Of a stretch of 64,000 nucleotides of DNA, positions 31,126 to 41,190 are shown piece by piece (the first letter of the stretch is position 1; each line of letters starts with the position of its first letter). Source of the stretch: Argyresthia goedartella (Eukaryota; Arthropoda; Insecta; Lepidoptera; Argyresthiidae); assembly GCA_949825045.1 (NCBI GenBank), contig OX463832.1:24856552-24920551 (forward strand), in the 5' to 3' direction. The translations under genes were made by a program, and so were the position numbers. Below the pieces are notes generated by a model that was not told where the DNA came from, ran no database searches, and saw nothing but the letters and a program-made list of their open reading frames with translations.

Positions 31126-32757
31126 TTATACATTGTTTAGGTTACTGTTAATATTATCTGATAATTCTTTCAATTCTTGTATGCTACTTAATTTTACTTT
31201 CGACACTTTAATGCTAGGAATTACTGATTTAAAATCATTAGACGTCTTTCCGTTACAACATTTGTCTTCTATGATGTTAAAATCAGAATGTATATTGACA
31301 ATGTTTATTTTAGGGTTTTGTTTACTTAGAAGCTTCTTGCTTCTGCAATATATTATACAATTAGGATGTATGTTGAGAATTCCTGTACCGGAAATGACAA
31401 GTTGATCAATGTTAGAATTACATTCAATAGAAATTTTCACAGGTAGTGTTTGTGTAAATAACCATTTATTATTGTTTAGGGGCTGCCAGATGTCCAAGTT
31501 ACCAATGATATTTTTGTGATTACATTGTATTGGTAATGACGTAATTACCCTCGTCATCAACTCCACCTCACATGACGGGTTTTCAGATATGGTTGATACA
31601 TCCGAAATTTCACAAAGGAATATATGGTTTACAATCGGTTTGCAGTCATTGAGACTATTTAAGTTACAATATGATGTTTTGTCTTTACTTAAGGCTATAA
31701 ATAGTTTTGAAGGTATTATAAGAGAGTATGAACTATTTCGATTATTTCCATCGCCTGGAGTGGGGATTGGCACAGACTTATATAAATTGTATTCCATAAA
31801 ATGTACTAATGGTATTTTTAAAATAAAGACTAACTTATCATCTACAAAATATGAGATTAATTCTGACAGGTTTATAATTACATGTATGTTATCTAAATCT
31901 AGACTAATAGGAAAGTACTTATACTTAGGTAAATATCTAATGTTACTCTTAATATCTTCGAAGAGCTGTTTAGGCGTAATAATTGAAGGGTGCAAAGTAT
32001 TGCTTTTTACAAATAATACAGAGTTAATAATATCTTCAATTTTAAATGATAACGTTAATAAATTGGCATACAGTACATTCAATATTTCTGAAAGGTTGTT
32101 TCTGAAGCTAAGGTCATTCATAGCTTGGGTTATATTCGTTATTGAAAAGGTAAGTTTATCGATGACGTCATTCAAACGCGCTTCATTTATATTGATTTCA
32201 TTCAAGCTTTGATTAAAATTAGATATTGCAGATTTCGAAATGACTATACTTTCTTTTACCGAGCTGACTAATTGTTTATCGTTTTCGAAAAGGGTGCGAA
32301 TAGCGTCATTGTATTTTCTTGCATCATCTTCATTCAGAGTGCCAAATATTTGTTTAAAAACAGTTCCAACACCAGAAAACCATGCAGATCTTTTGTTATG
32401 AGTGGAAACTAAATGAGAGAGCGAGTCAACATCTCTAGTTATATCTTTAAAGAGTGCATCCAGAGGCTGAATCATGTTATGACATTCTGTGTTATCAATC
32501 GCTTCGCTCTGCTGGCAGTGAAATCTAACTGTTCCAAATACATTCTTTATGTTGTCGACGTGATAATGTATAAATGATATGTCTATAGGAATAACGATGT
32601 GCATATAATCACTAACTATTTTTAAAGTGCCGACCGGATCGAAGAATATGCCGGGACTTCGGGTAATTTGTTTGACGAGATTCGTATCGTCAGAGGCAGA
32701 GGTAAGTTTGATAAGGGATACAGCAATTCTGTAAATATAAATAATATCTCGTTTCAA
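31126..32757 (-). CDS. env: Envelope glycoprotein, baculovirus F-like, lacking its anchor
   Basis: The frame is 543 codons. An NKR/S cleavage-like site is followed by a Gly-containing fusion-peptide region (about 32380-32330) and a long Leu/Ile-rich heptad region. Later parts contain paired Cys (CEISDVS, CNHKN, CIIYC) typical of the ectodomain. The family mediates membrane fusion and particle entry in insects. The frame has no good ATG at its start and opens with TTG; a strong splice-acceptor-like TTATATTTACAG lies at about 32732-32743, so env is probably made from a spliced RNA, as in known errantiviruses. A TAA at 31126-31128 removes the membrane anchor. Confidence 0.85.
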   Translation of the reverse strand: MKRDIIYIYRIAVSLIKLTSASDDTNLVKQITRSPGIFFDPVGTLKIVSDYMHIVIPIDISFIHYHVDNIKNVFGTVRFHCQQSEAIDNTECHNMIQPLDALFKDITRDVDSLSHLVSTHNKRSAWFSGVGTVFKQIFGTLNEDDARKYNDAIRTLFENDKQLVSSVKESIVISKSAISNFNQSLNEININEARLNDVIDKLTFSITNITQAMNDLSFRNNLSEILNVLYANLLTLSFKIEDIINSVLFVKSNTLHPSIITPKQLFEDIKSNIRYLPKYKYFPISLDLDNIHVIINLSELISYFVDDKLVFILKIPLVHFMEYNLYKSVPIPTPGDGNNRNSSYSLIIPSKLFIALSKDKTSYCNLNSLNDCKPIVNHIFLCEISDVSTISENPSCEVELMTRVITSLPIQCNHKNIIGNLDIWQPLNNNKWLFTQTLPVKISIECNSNIDQLVISGTGILNIHPNCIIYCRSKKLLSKQNPKINIVNIHSDFNIIEDKCCNGKTSNDFKSVIPSIKVSKVKLSSIQELKELSDNINSNLNNV

Positions 32758-32799
32758 CTTAATTTAATATTTAAAGGCTAAAATACAACTAACTTAGAC

Positions 32800-32960
32800 T
32801 AAGTTCTCTGATGCTAGTTTAACTTGGTCAAAATGATGCTTTACATGTCTCCGATTTATAAGTAGTGATAGTGTATTATTTCCGTGAATTTTCACTACCC
32901 TGTACGGTCCTTTCCAAACAGGTGAAAGGGCTTTTCGTAACCTTCGTAACTTATCGAATT
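32800..32960 (-). pseudogene. Integrase C-terminal module, out of frame with pol
   Basis: On the minus strand, downstream of the pol stop at 32951, another frame encodes WKGPYRVVKIHG and HHFDQVKLA. This is the GPY/F module that ends Gypsy integrases. It is out of frame with the upstream integrase, so a small insertion or deletion lies at about 32955-32970. The protein made from pol would lack this module. Confidence 0.75.
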
Positions 32961-35395
32961 GGACGGGTATGTTTATCGTAGTAAGATTTTGATCTCTCCT
33001 TGGAGGTTACGATGTTTTCTAGTGCTTTTAGGCGGGATAACTTCATGCGGTGATGAAGCATTTTGATGTATTCGGGGTATGTAACGTTTGGGTTTAGTTC
33101 ATAAATAGAGTCAGGGATGTATGGTTTAAAACCAAGAAGAAGTTCGTAGGGAGTGAATTGTGTGGTACAGTGAACATTACTATTGTATGCTAGTATTGCT
33201 GTATAGACATATTTGTGCCAATCGGTTTGATTTTCGTTCACATAGGATTTTAGGTATTCCTTCATTGTCGAGTGGCTTCGCTCCAAAGCGCCTTGTGTTT
33301 GGGGATGGTATGGCGAGGACCAAATTTGTTTAATTTTAAGAAACTCGCAGGTTCTTTTGAAAAGGTCAGCGGTAAAATTTGAGCCCTGGTCCGTTACGAT
33401 GACCTTTGGAATTCCAAATACGGAGATGAAATGAATTAGGCACTCACACGACTCTTCAGCTGTAGCGTTGGAAATGGGATAAGCCATGGAAAATTTGGTA
33501 AGGTCATCCTGAAGGGTAAGTATAAATCTTAGCTTTTGAATTCCGGCTTCGGGGAGTGGACCTACTATATCCAAACTGATACGGTCAAAGGGTTTGGAAG
33601 CCGTAGTTGTAATTTGCATTGGGGCTTTATTGATTTTTCTAAATGCTTTATTAGATTGGCATGATTTGCAGTTTTTGACGTAAATTTCAATGTCTGATCT
33701 CATGTTTTTCCAAAAATATCTTTCTTTGATCCTGTTATACATTCTTGATAAACCCAAATGGCCTGCAATAGGAATATCGTGGTTTTCTCTTAATATTTTG
33801 GGTATTTCACTTGGGACTGGATATATTACACTATTGTGATATATGTTGACTACAATGTCAGTATTATTGAATAGATAGGATAGCATATTATATATTTTGA
33901 CAAACTGATGTCTTTCGAAAGGGTTCTTAAAGTCTGGAATGGCTATTTCCTTTGTGGTATTGTTAATTAAGAGCTCATTTCTTATAATTTGTAATGTGTC
34001 AAATATATCTTTGTAACTGCTGTCACTAAAATGATAAACTTTATTGAATATGAAATAGTAGGTTTTTCCTTTGACGATGAGTTTTTTGAATGAGTACAAT
34101 TCCCTTTCAGACATGGTAAACTCGTCAGAATTTTCACAGTTTGAGAGTAGTTCTTGCACGTAAGGGTTTGAATCATCTAAGTCTATAGAAGAAGGTATAA
34201 TTATAATGTTGCTTGAAGTTTTAAGTAAGCTTTCATTATGCTCGACGATTTTTGTATTAAATTGGGTATTCTTTTGTAAAGCTGTTAGAAATTGACTGTA
34301 GTCATCTTCACATGGACTTAGCAAAGGTAGTTCTGCTTCCGTTTCTGGGTTTTCAGGTATAGGTTCGGGAATATTCAATGAGTCGAAATCTACGTTTCCA
34401 TCATTGAAAGGGCTAAGGTCTAAAGGGCCTAAATCTATTAATTCTGAGGGTTCTTCAAGTTGTCCAGGCGCCGAGATCGGCGGAATACTATCTTTTTGAA
34501 CTGAATTGACAGGATATCTAGACAATGCATCGGCATTACTATTAATTTTGCCCTTTTTGTATACAATTTCGTAATTAAAGTCCTCTAGTTTTAGACGCCA
34601 TCTGACTAATTTAGATCCCGGTTCTTTACAGTTAAATAGCCATTTCAAAGGTCTGTGGTCAGTCACAATCTTGAAACAACGTCCATAAAGATACGGACGA
34701 AAGTTTTGAGTGCCATATACGATGGCCAAACACTCTTTTTCGGTGACACTATAGTTGCACTCTGCTTTATTTAATGTGCGTGAAGCATAAGCGATGGGGC
34801 GATCATTGCCGATGGGGCCTTGAGACAGGATTGCTGATATAGCGTAATTAGAAGCATCGCATGTGAGAATAAAAGGTTGTGTAAAGTCGGGGTAAGCTAG
34901 TATGGGTGCTGTAACAAGTGCCTCTTTCAGAATTTCAAATGATAACTGTTGTTCGTTTTGCCATAAAAATGGAATGTCCTTTTTAAGGAGTAAAGTCAGT
35001 GGTTTAGATAGTTTGGAGAAATCGGGGATAAATCGGCGGTAATACGATACTAGGCCGAGAAAAGATTTAATATCTTTAGGACAAAGGGGAGTTGGGAATT
35101 CAGTGACTGCTTTTATTTTTTCTGGATTAGGTTTGACACCTTCTTCAGTTATTATATGGCCTAGATAAGCTACTTCCTTTTTCAGAAATTCGCACTTATC
35201 AGGTTGAAGTTTTAGGTTAAAGTCTCTAAGTCTTTGAAAAATGGAAGCGAGTTTTTCACAGTGAGTTTTCAGGTCATGGGAATAGATAACTATGTCATCT
35301 AAATATACGAAACATTTTATCCCTTGTAATCCAGCGAGAGCAGCATTCATAAGCCGTTGAAATGTAGATGGTGCGTTTTTGAGACCAAAGGGCAT
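32951..35395 (-). pseudogene. pol: pol, second piece: reverse transcriptase, RNase H, integrase
   Basis: The 814-codon frame starts at the codon immediately after an in-frame TGA. It holds the rest of the polymerase (CFVYLDDIVIYS with the YLDD catalytic box), RNase H (FILTCDASNYAISAILSQ; IVTDHRPLKWL; NADALSR), a spacer of about 150 residues, then integrase with its zinc-binding region (GHLGLSRMYNRI, CKSCQ) and catalytic core (DIVGPLP; VTDQGSNFTADLF; HPQTQGALERSH). All catalytic residues I can check are present. It cannot be made from the normal start because of the upstream stop. Confidence 0.92.
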
Positions 35396-37290
35396 TCATG
35401 TATATTCGAAATGCCCTTGAGGAACACTAAAAGCAGTTTTGGAAGCATCTGATTCATTCATTTTGATTTGGTGGAACCCAGACGCTAAATCTAATGTGGA
35501 AAAGTATTTGGAATGGCCCAACTGGTCCAGTATTTCAGATATTTGTGGAATAGGATAAGCGTCGCCTATTGTTATGTCGTTTAGTTTGCGGTAGTCGATC
35601 ACGACTCGCCATTTTCGTTGACCAGATGCGTCCATTTTCTTCGGAACAACCCAGATTGGGGAAGACCATGGCGACATTGACGGTTTGATAATTCCTTGAT
35701 CTAGCATTTGATCAATCTGTTTCTGGACCTCGGGTTTGTGAACTTCTGGAAATCGATAAGATTTAGTATGGATTGGAATAGTAGATGAAGTTGGAATTTC
35801 ATGTTTGACAGCATTTGTGCAAGATAGTTTATCTCCAGGAAGATAGAATATATCTGAGAATTTAGAACAGACTTCACACAAAGCTGTAATTTCTTCGTTA
35901 TTTAAATGAGATACTCGAAGTTGGTCGAGTGTTTTCTGGTTTCGAAGCAGAACGTTTTCTTTTCCTGAGGAGATGTTGTAGACATTTTCATGTAAAGATG
36001 GCGAGCAGGATATTTCGTCTATTGGGGTAAGAACTAAGTTGAGATTCGAACACAGAGTTATGGGTGATTCAGAAGTATTGACGACAGATATATTTATTCT
36101 GTTGTTTGGCTTCACGGTTACTAGACAGTTAGCTATAAGTAAATTATCGGAATATCGTTGATCAAGAACAAGACCCTCTTTTATTTGTGGATTCGAGATA
36201 GTGCATTCTATTATAGATTCAGTGCGAGCGGGAATAGTGTAGACAGGTTCATTGTAAGACAATGGTAGAGTTACATCTCCTAGTATTAAGGAGTCTGTTG
36301 TGTAGTCAATTTTGCCATCCTTTGCAATAAAAGCATCGCTACCTATGATGCCATCATATGGAATACTAAGTCCATCTATTACATGGAAATGGTGTGTTAC
36401 TTTTGCAAATGTAATTGGTATATGACCTAGGGAAGAAATTGGATGGTTTATCGTGTCAATACCTTTTATTTTAATAATTTCTTTTGTAATGTCAGGCATT
36501 TCATCAATCGAGCTTCGTTGTATGAGACTAACTGATGCTCCAGTATCAACCAGGAGAGTCAGTGGTTTATTTGAGACGGATGTAGAAACCATTATGTTTG
36601 GTAAGTATTTACTTGATGAATTTGTAGTAACGTTATGTATTTTTATTTCTAGTTTTTCAGATGCAGTGAATGTAGGGGATACGGCGGACTTAGAAGATAC
36701 AGTGGATGCGGAGAACTCAGCGGATTTGGAAGATGCAGAGAATGTAGGGGATACAGCGGATTTTGATGAAACAACTGATGCAAAAGACACGCCGGGTCTG
36801 ACGTGATTGGAGGGTGTAGTGGACTTCTTAAATTCAGAGGATTCAGAGATTTTCGCGTTTCTACGCAATTCAGAGGAAAAAGAGACATTCGCGTTTTTAC
36901 GCAATTCAGAGGATTCAGAGACTTTCGCGTTTTTACGCAATTCAGAGGAAACAGAGACATTCGCGTTTTTACGCAATTCAGAGGATTCAGAGATTTTCGC
37001 GTTTCTACGCAATTCAGAGGATTCAGAGACTTTCGCGTTTCTACGCAATTCAGAGGAAAAAGAGACATTCGCGTTTTTACGCAATTCAGAGGATTCAGAG
37101 ACTTTCGCGTTTTTACGCAATTCAGAGGATTCAGAGACTTTCGCGTTTTTACGCAATTCAGAGGATTCAGAGACTTTCGCGTTTTTACGCAATTCAGAGG
37201 ATTCAGAGATTAAATTGAAATTTGTATCGGCTTTTATGTTGGTGCCATTTCCCGTGCGATACGGTTTTGCGGGAAATTTTAGACGTTTAA
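35396..37290 (-). pseudogene. pol: pol, first piece: protease and start of reverse transcriptase
   Basis: In the minus-1 frame relative to gag, entry is at the slip site 37291-37285. The order is a short basic segment, ten copies of a 12-residue Arg/Lys/Ser/Glu repeat (37192-36833), a Ser/Ala-rich linker, protease with LLVDTGASVSLI and a IIGSDAF flap-side motif, then the polymerase fingers (SPWSSPIWVVPKK; WRVVIDYRKLN; FSTLDLASGFHQI with the first catalytic Asp). It ends at TGA 35398-35396, where relatives carry a sense codon. Reverse transcriptase is therefore cut before its YLDD box. Confidence 0.92.
36833..37192 (-). repeat. 36-bp minisatellite, ten units, inside pol
   Basis: Ten tandem units of 36 bp (12 codons, consensus product LRKNAKVSESSE) occupy the N-terminal part of pol, before the protease. 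The variant units (NANVSFSSE, RNAKISESSE) are interspersed, showing that the array expanded in blocks. Because the unit is a multiple of three and lacks stops in other frames, it also keeps several shadow frames open on both strands. Confidence 0.95.
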
Positions 37291-38241
37291 ATTGTTGTCA
37301 TTGTATGAGTTATCTACTTCATCACGTCCCTGATCAAAGTTTTGTTCATCACAGTTTTGGGCATAATTGACATTATGGTTACGACTATGGGAAGTGCCAG
37401 CATTGTGATTAGACTGATTTTTGTTTTCACTACGTCTGCGGTTGTTATATGCTAGCTTGCGGCAGTTTTCAAGCGCGTGACCCGCATTTTTGCAGTATCT
37501 GCAAATCAAGGGGTAGAACTTTGGCCCAGAGCTTGTTTTGGGTTCAGTAGTCATGTTATGGATACTTGGTTTAAACTGATCATCCTTATGTTGCACTTCT
37601 TGGTTGTAACGTCTTCCAGAAGTATTGGAAGTGTTTTTGTTAAAAGTTGAAGTTTGATATCTCTTGTTTTGAGCCTGAATAATCTTTTCTTCAGAAACAG
37701 CGAAGCTTATAGCGTCATTTAATGATTCCGGGTTTCGGCATCTTACAATCATCGATAGTCTGCTATTGAGGCCAGCTATAAAGGTATGCAATGCGAGATC
37801 TTGCATCGCTTCGATGCGGCCAGTCAGTTCAGCCTTTTTAGTAGTGGGAATTGAAACATTTATTTCTGCCAGTAATTTAGCAAGACAATTTTCTACACGC
37901 AGGGCGAACTGGTTGACCGACTCGTTTCTTTCTTGTTGGCACGATTGGAGGTCAGAGAGTAAAGTTGCGTAATGTTTTCTTTCGCCAAATTGCGATCTTA
38001 AAAACTCTTCGAGTTGTGCCCATGTCTCGAATTCCTTGATTGAGCATATTGTTGCAGCTCTCCCTTGAAAGCGACTCAAAATATATTTTAACAATATTGG
38101 TTGTTGAGCTGCAGTAGCTAATCCAATTGCATTACGGCAATTGTTTAAAAATGCATTTAACTGGTCTCTAGTTCCGTCAAACTTGTTTATAAACTTAGTT
38201 AAGACGCTTATCTCTACAGTAGGTTCTACGTTGGGAGCCAT
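37279..38241 (-). CDS. gag: Errantivirus-like Gag
   Basis: The first ATG is at 38241 (the frame upstream opens only with TTG). The product is 320 residues. It has a capsid-like region (ISVLTKFINKFDGTRDQLNAFLNNCRN; FETWAQLEEFLRSQFGE; LALHTFIAGLNSRLS), and one zinc knuckle Cys-x2-Cys-x4-His-x4-Cys (CRYCKNAGHALENC). The C-terminal end is Asn/Arg-rich. It forms the particle core and binds RNA. The frame is intact. The sequence T TTA AAC lies six codon positions before the end, so a fraction of ribosomes would shift into pol. Confidence 0.9.
   Translation of the reverse strand: MAPNVEPTVEISVLTKFINKFDGTRDQLNAFLNNCRNAIGLATAAQQPILLKYILSRFQGRAATICSIKEFETWAQLEEFLRSQFGERKHYATLLSDLQSCQQERNESVNQFALRVENCLAKLLAEINVSIPTTKKAELTGRIEAMQDLALHTFIAGLNSRLSMIVRCRNPESLNDAISFAVSEEKIIQAQNKRYQTSTFNKNTSNTSGRRYNQEVQHKDDQFKPSIHNMTTEPKTSSGPKFYPLICRYCKNAGHALENCRKLAYNNRRRSENKNQSNHNAGTSHSRNHNVNYAQNCDEQNFDQGRDEVDNSYNDNNLNV
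37285..37291 (-). promoter_or_regulatory. Minus-1 ribosomal frameshift site T TTA AAC
   Basis: In the gag frame the codons read AAT TTA AAC GTC TAA. The heptamer T TTA AAC fits the X XXY YYZ rule and is one of the most efficient known slip sites. The minus-1 frame is exactly that of pol, and pol is open from upstream of this point. The gag stop is at 37281-37279, right after it. I did not identify the downstream stimulatory structure. Confidence 0.85.
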
Positions 38242-38847
38242 GATTCTTAGAATTGACTTGTCGTCCAGTGTAAACAATAAATTCTTAGCACACTGATAAG
38301 ACTGTTAATAATAAAGTTTTAGCTCCTATTTGTTGTAATGTAATGATTGAATCTTATTTATAAAGTACAATGACACATAAAACACACAAGGAATATAGTT
38401 AAGTATTGTTCACTGAATAGTAAATAGTTTTCACTGGGTTTCGTTGTTGTCACGATTGGAATAGTTATTATTTGAAGTCACTTACAGTATGTGTAGACAC
38501 GGTGAGGCACGGAGATACTTTCCCATAACGAGAGATAGAATACCGTGAATACGGTACCGGAGTTGTCATAAGTGTTGAGGCTGACTGTACTCAGTAAGTA
38601 CTTGGGTAGGTTAGCGGGATACCGTGTTGTAGCTGTTTCCGAGTTCTTTTGCTCAGGAAACCGATGACGAAATTCTCATGAAATTTCAGGTCTTCAGTAA
38701 ATACTGGATGAGGTTTTGTAATCACAAACACTGTTTTTAGATAAAATCACGAAACTGGAAATGTTCATTATGGTGAGTTTATATAGTTCGGGATAACTCG
38801 GGAGGCGTTTCCCGGATTTTAGAAATCCCTTAACGCTGCCACCAAAC
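38242..38847 (-). other. 5' leader of the errantivirus-like element, with primer-binding site
   Basis: This untranslated leader lies between the 5' LTR and gag on the minus strand. Next to the LTR, the minus strand reads TTTGGTGGCAGCGTTAAGGG, so a primer-binding site beginning TGGTGGCAGCG at about 38843 is likely; it resembles the 3' end of some leucine tRNAs. A splice donor for env should lie in or near this leader, but I could not pick it. Confidence 0.6.
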
Positions 38848-39109
38848 TGTTATGGGGTTTTAATAAAACCCCTTTTTAAAAAAATATATTTTTTATTTAC
38901 TCTAACTTATAGAGTAGAAGACACTTTATTTAGTAAATATAGTAAAAGTAATTAAAATATAGAGAAAATGCAGAGAAAAATGAGTTGTCTGCCCTCGAGA
39001 GAGACCGAACTAGGACTGGTGTATTTCCCTGCTAATCAAATGTTGTTACTCAAAGGGGACTGATGCAGCATTTTATCAGCCCTTTCCTATACATACTCAG
39101 GGTATAACA
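38848..39109 (-). repeat. 5' LTR of the errantivirus-like element
   Basis: This 262-bp LTR is nearly identical to the one at 30605-30863 and is followed by the GTAC duplication. On the minus strand it should hold the promoter, but I do not see a clear TATA box. Short Drosophila-type initiators can serve errantiviruses, which is an inference here. Confidence 0.93.
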
Positions 39110-39165
39110 GTACCACCAACTCGAACATATGTGCTCCGCGCATTTTAATTGTTTAAAAGTGTAAA

Positions 39166-40113
39166 ATGGCTTCTAAAGCCCTTGAAAGTTTAGTGAAAGT
39201 TCTGCAAAAGACTATTGAGACACTGTGTACGAGAGTTAGTGCCTTAGAATCAACAGTTAGTGCTCAAAACGACTTGATAACTAAGCTGAGAATTGCTAAC
39301 AACCCACAGCAACAATCGCCGACTACCCTCACGCCCACTCCGCTAACGAGCGCACCTACTCCGCCGCTGCAGCGCCCGGTCCGCCAAGCGCGTTTAAAGG
39401 CGAAGGAAACATCGAGCGCTAGATGTCAGAACAAATTCACAAAGACGGTAGCCCGCACGTCGCTTGCGCCATCGCCAACCGCCGCTGCCCCCGTCAATGT
39501 TCCGAAGATCTCCGACGAGCGCCGTGTGACCGACGCCAGTGAGTCATCTGCTTCAACGATCACGCCTAAAGCTGTGGCCACGAACTCGACTGTTCCAAAT
39601 GCGAACCTGACACAGGAACCTCTGACTGGTATTGACAGAGCGTCTGATGAGGAGGGCTGGACAACAGTTCAACGAAAAAAGATTCCTATTAAGCGGCAAC
39701 GAAATTCCAACATACGCATTGGAGCTGGTAAAATCGACGAAGAACTGCAATCGGTTGAACGAATCAAGTATATACAGGCTTGGTCATTCAAACCGAATAC
39801 GACGACGCACAACGTGCTAAATTTTCTCAACAGAATTGTAACATCAGATCGATATGAGGTAGAAAAACGGAAGCTGAAGACGGACAAACATGCTGCATTC
39901 GTTATTGGTATACCAGAAAGTCTGCTAGAGAAAGTTGACTCGCCTGCTTTGTGGCCCCCGCACGTTAAATATTGTGACTGGTTTCCCGCCAAGCCCCGCT
40001 ACCAACAGCGGGGACAGAGCGCTCAGCGCTGTGACGTCACCGGTGCCCCCACCGCCGCAGCCCCAACCTGTCCTGCCGCTGCCGACGAGTCCTCCCCAGC
40101 CGAGACTCCTTAA
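39166..40113 (+). CDS. LINE C ORF1 protein
   Basis: The 315-residue protein starts with a coiled-coil heptad region (LESLVKVLQKTIETLCTRVSALESTV), which probably trimerises it. A long Pro/Thr/Ser/Ala linker follows, then EEGWTTVQRKK and a C-terminal domain with IQAWSFKPNTTTHNVLNFLN and ALWPPHVKYCDWFPAKPR, the type found in ORF1 of insect Jockey/CR1-like LINEs. It would bind the element RNA in the cytoplasm and nucleus. The frame is intact. No zinc knuckle is seen. The last 70 codons overlap ORF2 in another frame. Confidence 0.8.
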   Translation: MASKALESLVKVLQKTIETLCTRVSALESTVSAQNDLITKLRIANNPQQQSPTTLTPTPLTSAPTPPLQRPVRQARLKAKETSSARCQNKFTKTVARTSLAPSPTAAAPVNVPKISDERRVTDASESSASTITPKAVATNSTVPNANLTQEPLTGIDRASDEEGWTTVQRKKIPIKRQRNSNIRIGAGKIDEELQSVERIKYIQAWSFKPNTTTHNVLNFLNRIVTSDRYEVEKRKLKTDKHAAFVIGIPESLLEKVDSPALWPPHVKYCDWFPAKPRYQQRGQSAQRCDVTGAPTAAAPTCPAAADESSPAETP

Positions 40114-40162
40114 CCACCTGGACTCTAATGACACTGCCACTGATACTGGAAATGGTACTACG

Positions 40163-41146
40163 ATGATAACCAATATAATATCGCGTAACATATCGATAAT
40201 CCACCAGAACATAAATAGACTGGAGAATAAATGCTTCCAACTAGAATGTGAACTTCAGTTGCTCCATAAAGACGTGGATGTTCTGTGCATCACCGAACAC
40301 TTCCTCCGTCCCAACGAGCTGTCCTGTGTCCGAATGGCAAACTACAAGCTGGCGGCGAGCTACGCGCGCACGACCCGCGAGGGAGGCGGCGCCTGCATCT
40401 ACGTGCGGCCAGACCTCCTCACCATCGAGCGCAGGGAGTTCGCCGCGCTGTCCGTGGAGATGCACTTCGAGGTGTGTGCGGTCGAGTGTGTCGGTCTAGA
40501 CCTGATCGTTGTCTGTATTTATAGACCCCCACAAGGTGAAAACAGAGGTGACATTGATATCTTTTTTCCTAAAATTAACTCTTTACTTGATTTAAATGCA
40601 TCCAATAATTATAAACTCATTTTAGTTGGTGATATCAACATTGACATTTTAAGTAAAACGTTACCGTCTAAGAGATTAATTTCTTCTTTAAAACAACATG
40701 GTTTTGTAACGTTAGTTAATTTTCCTACTAGAGTGACATCATCTAGTAGCACTTGCCTCGACCATGCCTACACTAACATTCCGATTAATGATATTCTAAA
40801 AGTGACCCCTGTCGAAATGTATTTGTCGGATCATTCTGGGTTTATTGTTGTAGCTCAAATAAAAGGTCAACATTTGAACCATAATGAGGTTACCTGTAAA
40901 CGATTGTTTTCGCAACTCCAAATTGATAATTTCTACGAGGCCCTATCTATGTATAACTGGGATAACATACTTCATAAGTGGCACTGCCCTAGTGACCAAT
41001 TAAACGCAATTCTTAATGTAACTAAGCATCTTTATCAAGTATACTTTCCTATTAGAAAATATCCTGTAAAAAAAAACCTTTCTCCTGGGCCAATCATAGG
41101 GTTAAAAAACTGCGATGCGAAATTCGCAAAATTAAATTTGCATTAG
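40163..41146 (+). pseudogene. LINE C endonuclease domain
   Basis: The start is placed at ATG 40163, just before ISIIHQNINRL. The longer upstream frame overlaps ORF1 and lacks an ATG. Domain motifs in order: VLCITEHF with the catalytic Glu, GGGACIYVR, LIVVCIYRPPQG, LILVGDINIDIL, LDHAY, and YLSDHSGFIV with the catalytic Asp-His. After a linker the frame stops at 41146 before the polymerase. One frame shift at about 41120-41190 separates the two. The catalytic residues are all present. Confidence 0.88.
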
Positions 41147-41190
41147 CGAACCATAGTGATAAACATGACAATTGCCTACCAACCAGTGAC

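Larger units (their letters stand above)
30605..39109 (-). mobile_element. Errantivirus-like Ty3/Gypsy element with gag, pol and env
   Basis: The element is 8.5 kb. LTRs at 30605-30863 and 38848-39109 start TGTTAT and end ATAACA, and a 4-bp GTAC duplication flanks it (30601-30604, 39110-39113). On the minus strand the order is gag (38241-37279), pol (37290-32951 in two pieces) and env (32757-31126), the gene order of insect endogenous retroviruses. The LTRs differ by two substitutions and one 3-nt indel by my count, so the insertion is recent. It nevertheless has a stop in reverse transcriptase, a frame break in the integrase tail and a stop before the Env membrane anchor. It sits in the 5' UTR of LINE C. 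Confidence 0.95.

Noticed and set aside
31589..32212. A 207-codon plus-strand frame opposite env
   Set aside because: It is the shadow of the env frame, with no domain and no start context.
36649..37370. Long open frames on both strands over the pol minisatellite (139, 136 and 187 codons)
   Set aside because: They exist only because the 36-bp unit lacks stops in several frames. The products are simple repeats and the real pol frame explains the region.
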